The notes under the pieces: generated by a model
Told to the model about the DNA's origin: nothing
The model's database searches: none
What the model saw: the letters and a program-made list of their open reading frames with translations, nothing else
Translations under genes and position numbers: made by a program
Shown here: positions 8,201 to 17,077 of the stretch, piece by piece
Numbering within the stretch: position 1 is the stretch's first letter
Layout: each line of letters begins with the position of its first letter
Assembly (NCBI GenBank): GCA_023423405.1
Contig: JAFAFR010000036.1
Coordinates: 1 to 44,957 of the forward strand
DNA length: 44,957 nucleotides
Source: Bacteroidota bacterium
GTDB lineage: Bacteria > Bacteroidota > Bacteroidia > Chitinophagales > Chitinophagaceae
Direction: 5' to 3'

Positions 8201-10017
8201 ATACTTTCAACATCGATGGCCTGGTCAACACCAAGGACAGCCTTTCGGATGAAGTGGACATCACCACCCATTTCCAGCAAACCAGGGTGAACCTGTTGCA
8301 GCAATACCTCACCAGCATTTTCTCCAAAGTAGATGGCTTTGCCACCGGCGACCTGCGCATCGTCGGAAAGGCCGGCAATCTTAAATACCTCGGCGACGTA
8401 AGCCTCTACAACGCCGGGCTCCTGGTAGACTATACCAAAGTATATTATAAGATATCCGCTGCGCAGGTGAAATTTTCCGATGGGCTGATCGACTTTGGTA
8501 AGTTCCAGCTCCAGGACACGCTGGGCAACAAAGGTGAAATGACGGAAGGAAAACTGTATCACAACAATTTCAGGGATATGGCTTTCGATTTCAGGATCCG
8601 CACCAACAAGCTGCTGCTTCTGAACACAAAAGCCAGCGACAACAATCTTTTTTACGGAAGCGTGATCGGCAAAGCCGCCCTCAATCTCACTGGCCCGCAG
8701 TACGATATGAACATGGACATCAGCGGCGAACCCACCGACAGCAGTAAAGTGTACATCGCTACCGGCGGCGGCAGGGAAAGCGCCGAAGCCGATTTCATCG
8801 TATGGAAACAATACGGTAAGGAAATGGCCGATTACCGGCCCTATGGACAGGAAAGCAATCTCAACGTTTCGCTCGACATAACGGCCAACAACAAGGCCAC
8901 CGTGTACATGATCATCGATGAAACCACCGGCGACATCATCCAGGCCCGCGGGAACGGTAACCTGAAAATGCGCGTGGGCACCAATGAAAACTTCACCATG
9001 AATGGCCGCTATGAGATCGAAAGCGGGTTTTATAATTTCAACTTCCAGGCCTGGAAAAAAACCTTCATCCTGATACCGGAAAGAAACAATTCCATTTCCT
9101 GGAACGGCGACCCCTATGAAGCCAACCTGAAGATCGACGCCCTCTACGAAGCAGACAACGTGCGTTTCAGCGACCTGCTCAGCAGCGGCGGGTTTTACGT
9201 AGGCAGCGAAGATGTGAAGCGCTACCGCGGCAAGGTGAATGTAATTGCCAGCATCACCGATAAGCTCACATCGCCCCGCATCAAATTCCAGATAGAGCTC
9301 CCCGAAAACAGCGCCCTGAAAAACAACGCGGAAGCACAAGCGCTTATCGGTGTGATCCAGCGCGATGAAAACGAATTGAACAAACAGGTATCCTACCTCA
9401 TCCTCTTCAATACTTTCGGTCCCCTTACCGCAGCGGGCAGCCAGAGCAACAATACGGGAGCCTTTGCCAGTGCCGCCTGGGAAAGCCTGGTGGTCAGCAG
9501 CATTTCCGGGTTCCTGAGCTCAGTGCTCACCAATGAGTTGTCTAAGCTGCTGCAGAATGTGTTCAACGACAAAAGTCTGAAAGTAAACCTGAACGCCTCC
9601 TTGTACAGTGGCACCAATATAACGGGTAGTTCCAACGGCAATGTGCTGTTACCCGACCGCACCAATATCAACCTCAGCGTGGCCAAAAGTTACCTCAATG
9701 AAAGGCTCACTTTTGTTGTGGGATCGGCGATAGATTTCGGCATGAACGCGCAGCAGACTTCTACCTTCCAGTTCCTGCCGGATGTAACGGCAGAATACAA
9801 ACTGACACCCGATGGAAAATTCCGCATCACTTTTTTCTACCGCAACAACTGGAGTTATATTGCGCAGAATGCCCTGCAGCGTTCCGGCGTCAGCCTGAGC
9901 TACCGCAAGGAATTTGACCGTTTTGATGAATTATTTCGCCGTAAGAAGAAAAAACCCTTCCGCCAGGGAGCGCCGGCCGATCCAATAGAGGTTGACAGCT
10001 CCGGCACCAATCTCTGA
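5212..10017 (+). CDS. tamB: TamB-like translocation/assembly module protein (AsmA-like, DUF490)
   Basis: A 1601-residue envelope protein. Residues about 1-27 form one N-terminal membrane anchor (KRILSIIGYILLSLLLLVV), followed by an AsmA-like start (QAAGRLSKALKTEVQVSHIRL) and very long beta-rich repeats. These end in a C-terminal DUF490 domain (about 1250-1580, with ENSALKNNAEAQALIGVIQ). Proteins of this kind span the periplasm as a hydrophobic groove. They help outer-membrane protein assembly or phospholipid transport to the outer membrane. The start is TTG at 5212. An in-frame TAA stands directly before it, and the anchor begins at once, so no upstream start is possible. The stop is only 3 bases from the end of convergent ribBA. 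Confidence 0.9.
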   Translation: MKRILSIIGYILLSLLLLVVLTYFLLQTSFVQNYITRQAAGRLSKALKTEVQVSHIRLKFFNTLELKGTLVRDLNKDTLLYAGALKVNITDWFFFKDKVELKYLGLENTLVHLHRKDSVWNYQFLVDYFSGPPSTKKNNPIDLAVKQVDLANIRLLQQDEWRGENLGLTLRSLHLETENFDLYKKDIRISELALEEPIFSIYNYDGLRPPRTRNRSDSIPPNDSAHLRWNPGRWNIAIADMQIKNGAFKNDVQTDREPYYYFDGAHFLWHQVNSRFSNVLLHNDTISADIRLATKERSGFEVKQLKAQLRFHPEAMEFRQLDIRTARSHLRNFFAMRYKTFNDMSDFIEKIVLDGNFSDARIHSDDIAYFAPALASWDKQLSITGRIRGPVSDLRGNRINVTSGTNTYLNGDFVLTGLPDIDSTYIDFTANELRTNYASAVRMFPQIAKIPELALDKLEWLKFKGSFTGFIRDFVTYGTIETALGTLHTDVNMKFPQKGLPTYTGVVSTENFQLGTLIQHSALGSLAFEGDVKGRGFSITGMEAALKGNLSFIEYNGYRYKDIAVDGTLAKSLFNGNLAINDEHLEATMKGLVDFSGKIPRFDFNALVNNANLRNLNVTKDEVDFNGGFNMHFSGSTIDDFIGTARISDASIFKNGQRISFDSLYVESSVQNNQNKTISVRSNEFEAVLTGEFNISSLPDAFQTFLNRYYPSYVAASRKKPVNNFSFFITTRKVDDYLDLLDKRLKGFNYSTISGRLNTRENIFDVDAEVPQFGYNKLGFYDVKLEGRGNYDSLNVKASIGDTYVNDSLHFPGTQITVNASNDVSQVNIATSANQTLNSAHISGIVQTLKNGIRIQFNPSSFDINNNQWIIDKGGELILSRELVTTDGVRIHSGEQEILITSSPSSIGKGNDLKIDLKKINIGDFTPFFVKSNRIEGLLTGSVEVADPFGNLHVEANARAEQFRLDNENIGVLDINSNYNSRSGKANFKATSANPGYTFNIDGLVNTKDSLSDEVDITTHFQQTRVNLLQQYLTSIFSKVDGFATGDLRIVGKAGNLKYLGDVSLYNAGLLVDYTKVYYKISAAQVKFSDGLIDFGKFQLQDTLGNKGEMTEGKLYHNNFRDMAFDFRIRTNKLLLLNTKASDNNLFYGSVIGKAALNLTGPQYDMNMDISGEPTDSSKVYIATGGGRESAEADFIVWKQYGKEMADYRPYGQESNLNVSLDITANNKATVYMIIDETTGDIIQARGNGNLKMRVGTNENFTMNGRYEIESGFYNFNFQAWKKTFILIPERNNSISWNGDPYEANLKIDALYEADNVRFSDLLSSGGFYVGSEDVKRYRGKVNVIASITDKLTSPRIKFQIELPENSALKNNAEAQALIGVIQRDENELNKQVSYLILFNTFGPLTAAGSQSNNTGAFASAAWESLVVSSISGFLSSVLTNELSKLLQNVFNDKSLKVNLNASLYSGTNITGSSNGNVLLPDRTNINLSVAKSYLNERLTFVVGSAIDFGMNAQQTSTFQFLPDVTAEYKLTPDGKFRITFFYRNNWSYIAQNALQRSGVSLSYRKEFDRFDELFRRKKKKPFRQGAPADPIEVDSSGTNL

Positions 10018-10020
10018 CGA

Positions 10021-11226
10021 TCATTCGTTGTCGAGAATGCGATGTCCCAGCTTGTCGCGCTTGGTCTTCAGGTATTTTTCGTTGTGGGGATTGGGTTTCA
10101 CCTTGATGGGAACCGACTCCACTATTTCAAGTCCATAACCCATCAACCCGGCGCGCTTGCGCGGATTGTTGCTGATGAGCCGTAGTTTGCTGATATGCAG
10201 ATGGCGCAGGATCTGCGCGCCGATGCCGTAGTCCCGCTTATCCATCGGGAAACCCAGGTGCAGGTTGGCTTCTACCGTATCCATCCCCTCTTCCTGCAAT
10301 TTATAGGCGCGGAGCTTGTTCATCAGGCCAATGCCCCTGCCCTCCTGGTTCATGTAAATCACCACACCCTTGCCGGCCTCCTCCACCATCTGGAGGGCCT
10401 TGTGCAACTGCTCGCCGCAATCGCAGCGAAGGGAACCCAGGATATCGCCGGTGAAACAGGAAGAATGCACCCGCACCAGTACGGGCTCGTCTTTTTCCCA
10501 TTCTCCTTTAACCAGGGCTATGTGTTCGTTCTGGGTATGTTTTTCCTTAAACGCCACCATTTTAAAATGGCCGTAACGGGTAGGCATATCCACGCGCACC
10601 ACTTCGTCGATCAGGCTGTCGCGCTTGAGGCGGTATTCGATCAGGTCTTTAATAGAAACCAGTTTCATATCAAAACGGCGCGCTAACTCCATCAGTTGGG
10701 GGAGGCGGGCCATGGTGCCGTCTTCATTTAAAATTTCCACCAGAACCCCTGCCGGTTCAAGTCCGGCAAGGCGAGCCAGGTCGATCGACGCTTCCGTATG
10801 GCCGGCACGGCGGAGCACACCACCCTTTTTGGCGCGCAGCGGGAAAATATGACCGGGACGCCCCAGGTCCTCGGGGCGCGTGGCGGGATCGATCAGGGCC
10901 TGTACCGTTTTGGCCCGGTCCTGCGCAGAGATCCCCGTAGTGCAGCCATGCCCCAGCAGGTCGACCGAAACGGTGAAGGCCGTTTCGTGCAGGGCCGTAT
11001 TGGAATTCACCATCATTTCGAGCTGCAACTCGTCACAACGGTCTTCTATCAGCGTGGCGCAGATCAACCCGCGGCCTTCCTTGCTCATAAAATTGATCAC
11101 TTCCGGAGTAACATGGCGGGCGGCAATGATAAAATCGCCCTCGTTCTCCCGGTCCTCGTCGTCCACCACAATCACCATCTTACCATTCCTGATGTCTTCT
11201 ATGGCAGCCTCTATTGTATCGAGCAT
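10021..11226 (-). CDS. ribBA: bifunctional 3,4-dihydroxy-2-butanone 4-phosphate synthase / GTP cyclohydrolase II
   Basis: About 401 residues with two fused enzymes that start riboflavin synthesis. The N-terminal RibB half has VVDDEDRENEGDFI and HTEASIDLARLAGL. The C-terminal RibA half has the zinc site region SSCFTGDILGSLRCDCGEQL (Cys, Cys, Cys) and the motifs NQEGRGIGLMNKL and DKRDYGIGAQIL. The two products are dihydroxybutanone phosphate and the pyrimidine precursor from GTP. I chose the Met at 11226 (MLDTIEAAIEDI), which fits family N-termini. An in-frame start 21 bases upstream is also possible. I see no FMN riboswitch in the short upstream region. The gene is divergent from the Oar-like receptor. 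Confidence 0.95.
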   Translation of the reverse strand: MLDTIEAAIEDIRNGKMVIVVDDEDRENEGDFIIAARHVTPEVINFMSKEGRGLICATLIEDRCDELQLEMMVNSNTALHETAFTVSVDLLGHGCTTGISAQDRAKTVQALIDPATRPEDLGRPGHIFPLRAKKGGVLRRAGHTEASIDLARLAGLEPAGVLVEILNEDGTMARLPQLMELARRFDMKLVSIKDLIEYRLKRDSLIDEVVRVDMPTRYGHFKMVAFKEKHTQNEHIALVKGEWEKDEPVLVRVHSSCFTGDILGSLRCDCGEQLHKALQMVEEAGKGVVIYMNQEGRGIGLMNKLRAYKLQEEGMDTVEANLHLGFPMDKRDYGIGAQILRHLHISKLRLISNNPRKRAGLMGYGLEIVESVPIKVKPNPHNEKYLKTKRDKLGHRILDNE

Positions 11227-11368
11227 GTGTTTCCAGCATTTGATCACAAAGCTAACGATTAAATACTGCGGGATGTTCGCAGGAACCCCGAGCAGCTTAC
11301 AATTTGTTAATATTGTCCTAATGTCACGTAAATTTTATTCGTTTTCTTTGCACCTGAAAAACACGTAC

Positions 11369-14300
11369 ATGATGAAAGTAATCTTACAATTCCTGGCAAT
11401 TCTGCTGTTTCCCGCCATGGTAATGGCGCAGGTCACCTCCAGCAGCATGAACGGAACAGTCCGTTCAACTGCCGGAACGCCGATAGAAGGCGCCACCATT
11501 AAAGTGACCCACCTGCCTACCGGCACAAATTATTCCACCTCCAGTGGAAAGAATGGCGCCTATTTTATTCCTAATATGATACCGGGCGGGCCCTACAGCG
11601 TTCAGATCAGCCATATTGGCTTCGACAATTTCGAAGAAAAGAACCTTGTCCTCGCCCTTGGCGATAACATACGTTTCGACGCCGACCTCAGGAACAGTTC
11701 CCAGGAACTGACCAATGTAGTGGTATCGGCCCAGCGGGGAACCGGGTCGCTCCGCCGCAAAACCGGGGCGTCCACCAGCATCGGTAAAGACATGCTGGCC
11801 AACCTTCCCACCCTCTCCAGGAGCCTGTCCGACTTTACGCGGATCACGCCCCAGGCCAACGGCAACTCCTTTGGCGGCATGAACAACCGCTTTAATAATA
11901 TTACCATCGACGGTGCGGTGAACAACGACGTATTCGGACTGGCCAGCTCGGGAACACCCGGTGGCCAGGCAAATACAACCCCCATTTCGCTGGACGCCAT
12001 CCAGGAGATCCAGGTGGTACTGGCTCCCTATGATGTCAGCTACGGTAATTTCACCGGAGGTGGCGTAAACGCTGTTACCCGCTCCGGCACCAATACCCTG
12101 GAAGGTTCCGTGTACTACTTCATGCGCAACCAGGGACTTACCGGGAAAGATCCCGTGAGTGGTGTAAAAACCGGCGAATATTCCGACAAGCAATACGGGA
12201 TCCGCCTGGGTGGCCCCATCATCAAGAACAAGCTTTTCTTCTTCGCCAACGCTGAACTGGCGCGCCGCTCTTCTCCCACCACCTTCAATGCCGGTGAAGA
12301 CGGTGCAGCCCTCACCCGCGATGAGGCCTCTCAACTGACCAATACCCTGCAAAGCCAATACGGTTACGATGCCGGCACCTCTGATGTATTCGATGCCAGA
12401 ACCCAGGGCGATAAATTCTTTGGCCGCATCGACTGGAACATTACCGACCGCCACCGCCTCACCGTTCGTCACAACTATATTTCGGCGTACGACGATAACA
12501 TCAGCCGCTCCCGTACCCTGTTCCGTTTCGGCAACAATACCTACCGGTTCAACAACAAGCAGAACATTACGGTGGCTGAATTGAGGAGCCGCTTTTCCAA
12601 TGCGGTTTCCAATAACCTGATCGTTGGCGTGCACCGCATCCGCGATTTCCGCAGCACCTATGGCTCCCTGTTCCCCTCCGTAGAGATCAGCAAGGGAGCA
12701 GCCACTGTCCAGTTTGGCTCGGAGAGAAGCTCCACTGCCAATGAACTGGACCAGGACATTTTTGAGCTGACCGACAACCTGAAAATATTCAAAGGCAAGC
12801 ACACTGTTACCATCGGAACCCACAACGAATTCTTCAAGTTCCGCAACCTCTTCATCAATAACCTGAACGGCCGCTGGCGCTTTGCGAGCATGGAAGATTT
12901 CTACAATAATTTTCCCCGCCAGTTCGATGTGAGCTATTCTGCCAACAAAACCACAGATCCCCGTCCGGCTGCTGCTTTCAATGCCGCCCAGCTCGGATTC
13001 TATGTGCAGGATGAAGTACAGTTCAACCCGCGCTTCCGCCTCACTTATGGCCTGCGCGTGGATGTGCCCCTGCTGCCCGACGAGCCCACGTTCAACCCCG
13101 TGGTGGATTCCACTTTCAACGGCGAATACAATACGCAGAACGTTCCCAACGGCCAATTGCTCTGGTCGCCCCGCCTTGGTTTCAACTACGATGTGGAAGG
13201 CGACAGGAGCCTGATCGTAAGAGGTGGTGTGGGTATCTTCTCCGGCCGCGTTCCCTTCGTATGGATTTCCAACCAGTACGGCGGCACCGGTATGATGCTG
13301 CGTACCACGGCGCAAACCGACAATACGCCCACAGCGCCGCCCTTCGACGTGAACGGCGGAAATGGCTTTGAGCCCGATCCCGATAAGCAGAGCAATATCG
13401 GCAGCGCCGGCAACAGCTTTGAGGCCAGCCTGATGGACAAGAACTTCAAGCTGCCCCAGGTATTCCGCGGAAACCTCGGCATTGACGCCAAATTGCCGGG
13501 CGGCATTGATGCGACCATCGATTTCATTTATACCAAAACCCTCAACAACGTGTTCTACCAGGATGTGAACCTCACGCCTGCTGTGGGCACGGTAGACCCT
13601 GCGTATAACAACGGGTTCGATGACCGCATCGCCTTTGCCTCTTCCACCAACGCCCGCCGGAAGAATCCTTCCATCACCAACGCCCTGCTGCTCACCAATA
13701 CCAATAAGGGTTTTGCCTACAACGTAGGTTTCACCCTCAGCAAATCCTTCCGGAATTTCCTGACCAGGGTTTCCTATAACCACAACGGCTCAACCGATGT
13801 AAACAGCGGCGCCAGCTCAACCGCCCTTTCCAACTGGGAATTTGTGCAGGTGGTAGGTGATCCCAACAATGCCCCGCTGGCCATCAGCAACTACAGCCTG
13901 CCGCACAGGGTACTTGCCATGGTTAGTTACGGTAAGGAATATGCGAAACATTTCAAAACCACCGTTTCACTGTTTTACAGCGGTAATTCCGGACAGCGTT
14001 TTACCTACCTCGTGAACGGCGATCTGAACAGCGACGGCCGCTTCGGCAACGACCTGATGTATGTTCCCGCCGATCCCAGCCAGATCCGTTTTGTAGACAT
14101 GCTGAACACCGACGGTTCTGTTCGTTTCACCGCACAGCAGCAGTCGGACGCTTTCTTCGCCTATATCGATAACGACAAATACCTTAGCAAGCGCAAGGGC
14201 ATGTACACTGAGCGCAACGGTTCCAGCACACCCTGGGAGCATGTGATCGATGCCCGCATTGCGCAGGATTTTTACATCATGGCAGGCGGGCAGCGCCATG

Positions 14301-14524
14301 GTCTGCAGTTGACATTCGACATCTTTAACCTGACCAACCTGCTGAACAAAGACTGGGGCCGCCAGTTCATTGTAACCAACCAGGCTTATACCATCCTTAC
14401 TACCGTGAACCGCAGCAGCGGCACCGTGAAAGGCTACAACTATACGCCCAACTCCATTCCCTGGAGCATGACCTTCGGTTCCCGCTGGCAGGGCCAGATC
14501 GGTATCCGTTATACCTTTAACTAA
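11369..14524 (+). CDS. Oar-like TonB-dependent outer-membrane receptor
   Basis: About 1051 residues. Residues 1-21 form a signal peptide (ending MVMAQ). Next comes a carboxypeptidase-regulatory-like beta domain (about 25-110, with TPIEGATIKVTHLPTGTNY and GPYSVQISHIGF). A TonB plug follows (about 125-235, with NNDVFGLASS and VNAVTRSGTN), then a large 22-strand-type barrel ending in WQGQIGIRYTFN with a terminal aromatic/Asn. The architecture resembles Myxococcus Oar and the many Bacteroidota homologues. The ligand is unknown. There is no SusD partner nearby, which argues against a SusCD glycan importer. Two adjacent ATG codons could start it (11369 or 11372). The longer open frame upstream runs antisense to ribBA and is not part of the gene. 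A strong terminator follows. Confidence 0.9.
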   Translation: MMKVILQFLAILLFPAMVMAQVTSSSMNGTVRSTAGTPIEGATIKVTHLPTGTNYSTSSGKNGAYFIPNMIPGGPYSVQISHIGFDNFEEKNLVLALGDNIRFDADLRNSSQELTNVVVSAQRGTGSLRRKTGASTSIGKDMLANLPTLSRSLSDFTRITPQANGNSFGGMNNRFNNITIDGAVNNDVFGLASSGTPGGQANTTPISLDAIQEIQVVLAPYDVSYGNFTGGGVNAVTRSGTNTLEGSVYYFMRNQGLTGKDPVSGVKTGEYSDKQYGIRLGGPIIKNKLFFFANAELARRSSPTTFNAGEDGAALTRDEASQLTNTLQSQYGYDAGTSDVFDARTQGDKFFGRIDWNITDRHRLTVRHNYISAYDDNISRSRTLFRFGNNTYRFNNKQNITVAELRSRFSNAVSNNLIVGVHRIRDFRSTYGSLFPSVEISKGAATVQFGSERSSTANELDQDIFELTDNLKIFKGKHTVTIGTHNEFFKFRNLFINNLNGRWRFASMEDFYNNFPRQFDVSYSANKTTDPRPAAAFNAAQLGFYVQDEVQFNPRFRLTYGLRVDVPLLPDEPTFNPVVDSTFNGEYNTQNVPNGQLLWSPRLGFNYDVEGDRSLIVRGGVGIFSGRVPFVWISNQYGGTGMMLRTTAQTDNTPTAPPFDVNGGNGFEPDPDKQSNIGSAGNSFEASLMDKNFKLPQVFRGNLGIDAKLPGGIDATIDFIYTKTLNNVFYQDVNLTPAVGTVDPAYNNGFDDRIAFASSTNARRKNPSITNALLLTNTNKGFAYNVGFTLSKSFRNFLTRVSYNHNGSTDVNSGASSTALSNWEFVQVVGDPNNAPLAISNYSLPHRVLAMVSYGKEYAKHFKTTVSLFYSGNSGQRFTYLVNGDLNSDGRFGNDLMYVPADPSQIRFVDMLNTDGSVRFTAQQQSDAFFAYIDNDKYLSKRKGMYTERNGSSTPWEHVIDARIAQDFYIMAGGQRHGLQLTFDIFNLTNLLNKDWGRQFIVTNQAYTILTTVNRSSGTVKGYNYTPNSIPWSMTFGSRWQGQIGIRYTFN

Positions 14525-14555
14525 GGCCAGTTCAGCGCCTCCTGATAACAACGAT

Positions 14556-14589
14556 AAAAGCCCCGGATCATTAAGACCCGGGGCTTTTT
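14556..14589 (+). terminator. strong rho-independent terminator after the Oar-like receptor
   Basis: An 11-bp perfect stem, AAAAGCCCCGG (14556-14566) with CCGGGGCTTTT (14578-14588), around an 11-base loop and ending in a five-T run. The A-run on the other side makes it bidirectional, so it can also stop the minus-strand SDR gene that ends at 14614. Confidence 0.93.
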
Positions 14590-14613
14590 CATTAACGACG
14601 CGCGAAAGGTTTT

Positions 14614-15408
14614 TCAATAAGGCGAAGGGCTCATGGCTGTCCAGCCCCCGTCAATCACCAGGGTTTGTCCCGTTATATGACGCGCCTCTGCTGAAAGCAG
14701 GAAGCAGGCCGCAGCGGCAATATCTTCAGTGGTAGCCGGCCGGCCCATGGGCGTAATGCGCGACCAGGTGGAAAGATAATCCGGATCCCCGGCAGTACGC
14801 TCTGTTAGCGTGGCGCCAGGGGCAATGGCATTCACGTTGATGCCCAGGGGAGAAAGTTCGATCACCAGGTGCCTGGCCAGCATTTCCAGCGCAGCCTTGG
14901 TCATACCGTAGGCCGCCAGGTTTTGATGCGCCTGGTGTCCCGTTACAGACGACATGAACAGGAAGCTGCCTCCCTGGTATGGATGGTTTGACCTGGGGGC
15001 CTCTTCGCGTGCGCGGCGCATGCAATTGGCCGCGGCCTGCGCCAGGAAAAAACTGCCCGCCAGGTTGGTCTGCACCACCTGCTGAAACGCATCGGGTGTA
15101 TAACTGAAAAAATCGCCAAACAAGGTAATGCCCGCATTGGCAACCACCAGGTCGAGCCTCCCAGAAAAAGCCATCGCCGCGGCCACCATCTGCCCGATCA
15201 CATCCATACTGCCCGCATCACCCGCCACCACAACGCCTTTCCCACCCATCGCCTCAAGATCTTGCAAGGCCCTTTCAGCAAGTGCGGCGTCCTTATCGTT
15301 CAGTACAACAAATGCGCCCCCGGCCGCTAACTGGTGGCAGATCTCAAAACCAATGCCCTGTCCGGCGCCGGTTACAATGGCGGTCTGGTGTAAAAAATTT
15401 CCTGCCAT
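14614..15408 (-). CDS. SDR family NAD(P)-dependent oxidoreductase
   Basis: A 264-residue classical short-chain dehydrogenase. The cofactor motif TGAGQGIG is at 13-20, NAG at 91-93, and the catalytic Ser about 154, Tyr167 and Lys171 (YGMTK) are all present. The C-terminal ITGQTLVIDGGWTA is typical of the FabG/glucose-dehydrogenase-like branch. An acidic residue after the second strand (LNDKDA) suggests NAD(H) preference. The substrate cannot be told. It is the last gene before the shared terminator. The next minus-strand gene upstream is 61 bases away and has no obvious functional link. Confidence 0.9.
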   Translation of the reverse strand: MAGNFLHQTAIVTGAGQGIGFEICHQLAAGGAFVVLNDKDAALAERALQDLEAMGGKGVVVAGDAGSMDVIGQMVAAAMAFSGRLDLVVANAGITLFGDFFSYTPDAFQQVVQTNLAGSFFLAQAAANCMRRAREEAPRSNHPYQGGSFLFMSSVTGHQAHQNLAAYGMTKAALEMLARHLVIELSPLGINVNAIAPGATLTERTAGDPDYLSTWSRITPMGRPATTEDIAAAACFLLSAEARHITGQTLVIDGGWTAMSPSPY

Positions 15409-15469
15409 ACTTTTTTATTGTTGAACTGGCATTCACGACCGTCTACATATGGACGATACGCCGGCATCT

Positions 15470-16186
15470 TTATTCGGCCAGTTTTTCCAACTCCGGTACG
15501 AGATTCACATCCGAAAAAGATCGCCGGATGAATGCCCCGGTAACTGCATTTATTTCCTTGTAATACTGAATCCCTGTTTTTGGGTCCACCACGGAGGCAA
15601 CCGTCCAAACTACCGCCTGCTCCCCGGGACTGTAAGCTAAAGCCATAGACTCAATCGAATGGACGGGTTGAACAGTATCTGCCGCAACCAGCTTCACCAG
15701 TTCTTTGCATTCAATGATGTTCAGTTTTTTCTTTTTAAAAAATGCGATTTGCTGCTCGTTTAAAAGCGCTCCATTCTTTAATACATCCACCCTGAACAAA
15801 AAAGGAGTTCCATTGGCGGTGGGTGTCTCAAATACTACTGCATAGAAATAATAAACCGGATTTGAATGCTTATCCCTAATCGGAGGATGCGTCCAGGACC
15901 AGGCTGTAGCAACGGCTGAATCAAAAAGTTTTACTGATTTTATCTTCAGCTCCGAAAAAAACGCCGCCGACGTGGCCCTGGTTATTTCATTTTTCATGGT
16001 AAGCAAGGTCGTATCCGGAAGCAGTTTTGTATCAAATCGCTTCAGCTTGTGGAACGTCGGCTGATCTCCTTTTACAATCATATGGTCGTACAATAGTACT
16101 TTGTCACAGGGAGATTGTGCCTGCACAACCATTGCAAACAGCACAAGACCGGCAAAAAAGAAAGTTCTCATATATGTTGTAGTCAT
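15470..16186 (-). CDS. secreted protein of unknown function
   Basis: A 238-residue protein not recognised as a known family. A signal peptide lies near the N-terminus (FFFAGLVLFAMVVQAQS), so it is exported. The C-terminal part, WTVASVVDPKTGIQYYKEIN then AVTGAFIRR, has the look of a PepSY-like beta-hairpin, but this is only a resemblance. The ATG overlaps the stop of the upstream hydrolase by 4 bases (ATGA, 16183-16186), which suggests translational coupling and supports this start. A second Met 15 bases later would also keep the signal peptide. Its DNA is more AT-rich than that of its neighbours, which may point to a different origin. Confidence 0.75.
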   Translation of the reverse strand: MTTTYMRTFFFAGLVLFAMVVQAQSPCDKVLLYDHMIVKGDQPTFHKLKRFDTKLLPDTTLLTMKNEITRATSAAFFSELKIKSVKLFDSAVATAWSWTHPPIRDKHSNPVYYFYAVVFETPTANGTPFLFRVDVLKNGALLNEQQIAFFKKKKLNIIECKELVKLVAADTVQPVHSIESMALAYSPGEQAVVWTVASVVDPKTGIQYYKEINAVTGAFIRRSFSDVNLVPELEKLAE

Positions 16187-17010
16187 TTTATCCGGCCCGC
16201 CTTCTCCTTTAGAAAAGCCGTCACAGCACCGGCAAAAGCGCCCGTGCGTACAGCCGTTCCGTGATCGCCCGGCACGCTAACGTATTTACCCAACCGAAAA
16301 AGCGCCGCGAGGTCGGAGGCCTTCCCGTTGTCGCTGTCTTCTTTCCCGCAAATCACCAGTACAGGAATATTTACCGCCCTGAGCGTTGCAGCAGGTGTGG
16401 ATGGCTGCTCCTTTTGCAGCAGCGCCAGGGCCCGCTGGTTGAGGCCGCTGCTTTGCACATAACGCACCATGGGCTCCAGTTCCTTCACGGTATCGCCCGC
16501 AAGGGCGCGGTAGAACATTTTACGCCGTGGCCATTCGGGATCGGTAAAATCCGTTCCCATGCCGCCCATAACGGCCTTCTGTATGCGCTTATCCAGCACC
16601 AGCAGCCGCGCCGCAATGATAGAGCCCCGCGAATACCCAACTGCATCGTAATTTCCCAGTTGCAGGTGATTCGCCAACTGCATAATGTCTTTCGCCTCCG
16701 CATCGTTGGCATAAGCCGCGGCCTCCTGCGGTTTGTCCGACCGGCCGTTGCCCCGCAGGTCGAGGGTCACCACCCTGAAACCCGCTGCCAGTAGAGAATC
16801 CAGCAGCGCCGTCTTTTTCCAGCTTTCCCCGTCTACAATAAAGCCGTGCACCAGCACAACCGGGAAACCCGCTCCCCACGACGTATAATAAATGCGCGTA
16901 CGGTCGAAGGAATTAAAATAGCCCGAATCGGCAGCTTGTCTTTGCGCAGAAAGACAAAGGGGCAATACTAAGAACAGCAGCAGGCAGCGGGAAAGAAACC
17001 GGGAATACAT
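16183..17010 (-). CDS. exported alpha/beta hydrolase
   Basis: About 275 residues from the Met at 17010 (MYSRFLSRCLLLFLVLPLCL), chosen because it gives a clean signal peptide. The upstream in-frame extension has none of this character. The alpha/beta hydrolase fold is clear. It has the HGF oxyanion segment (VVLVHGF), the RGNGRSDKP loop, nucleophile Ser127 in GYSRGS, an acid in ICGKEDSD and a His in VPGDHGTAV. Esterase, lipase or lactonase activity on an unknown substrate in the periplasm is likely. It overlaps the downstream secreted protein by 4 bases, so the two probably work together. It is divergent from the sugar-acid dehydratase gene by 67 bases. Confidence 0.87.
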   Translation of the reverse strand: MYSRFLSRCLLLFLVLPLCLSAQRQAADSGYFNSFDRTRIYYTSWGAGFPVVLVHGFIVDGESWKKTALLDSLLAAGFRVVTLDLRGNGRSDKPQEAAAYANDAEAKDIMQLANHLQLGNYDAVGYSRGSIIAARLLVLDKRIQKAVMGGMGTDFTDPEWPRRKMFYRALAGDTVKELEPMVRYVQSSGLNQRALALLQKEQPSTPAATLRAVNIPVLVICGKEDSDNGKASDLAALFRLGKYVSVPGDHGTAVRTGAFAGAVTAFLKEKAGRIK

Positions 17011-17077
17011 GGCGGCAAAGCTTTCTGTTAAGGTAAGCCGGGAAAACCATAAATTGAAGGCCATTCAACAGCATTGC

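Noticed and set aside
10880..11368. Upstream in-frame extension of the Oar-like receptor.
   Set aside because: It lies antisense to ribBA, and the signal peptide begins at the ATG at 11369.
11227..11368. FMN riboswitch before ribBA.
   Set aside because: The 142-base gap lacks the conserved RFN element segments and is shared with a divergent gene.
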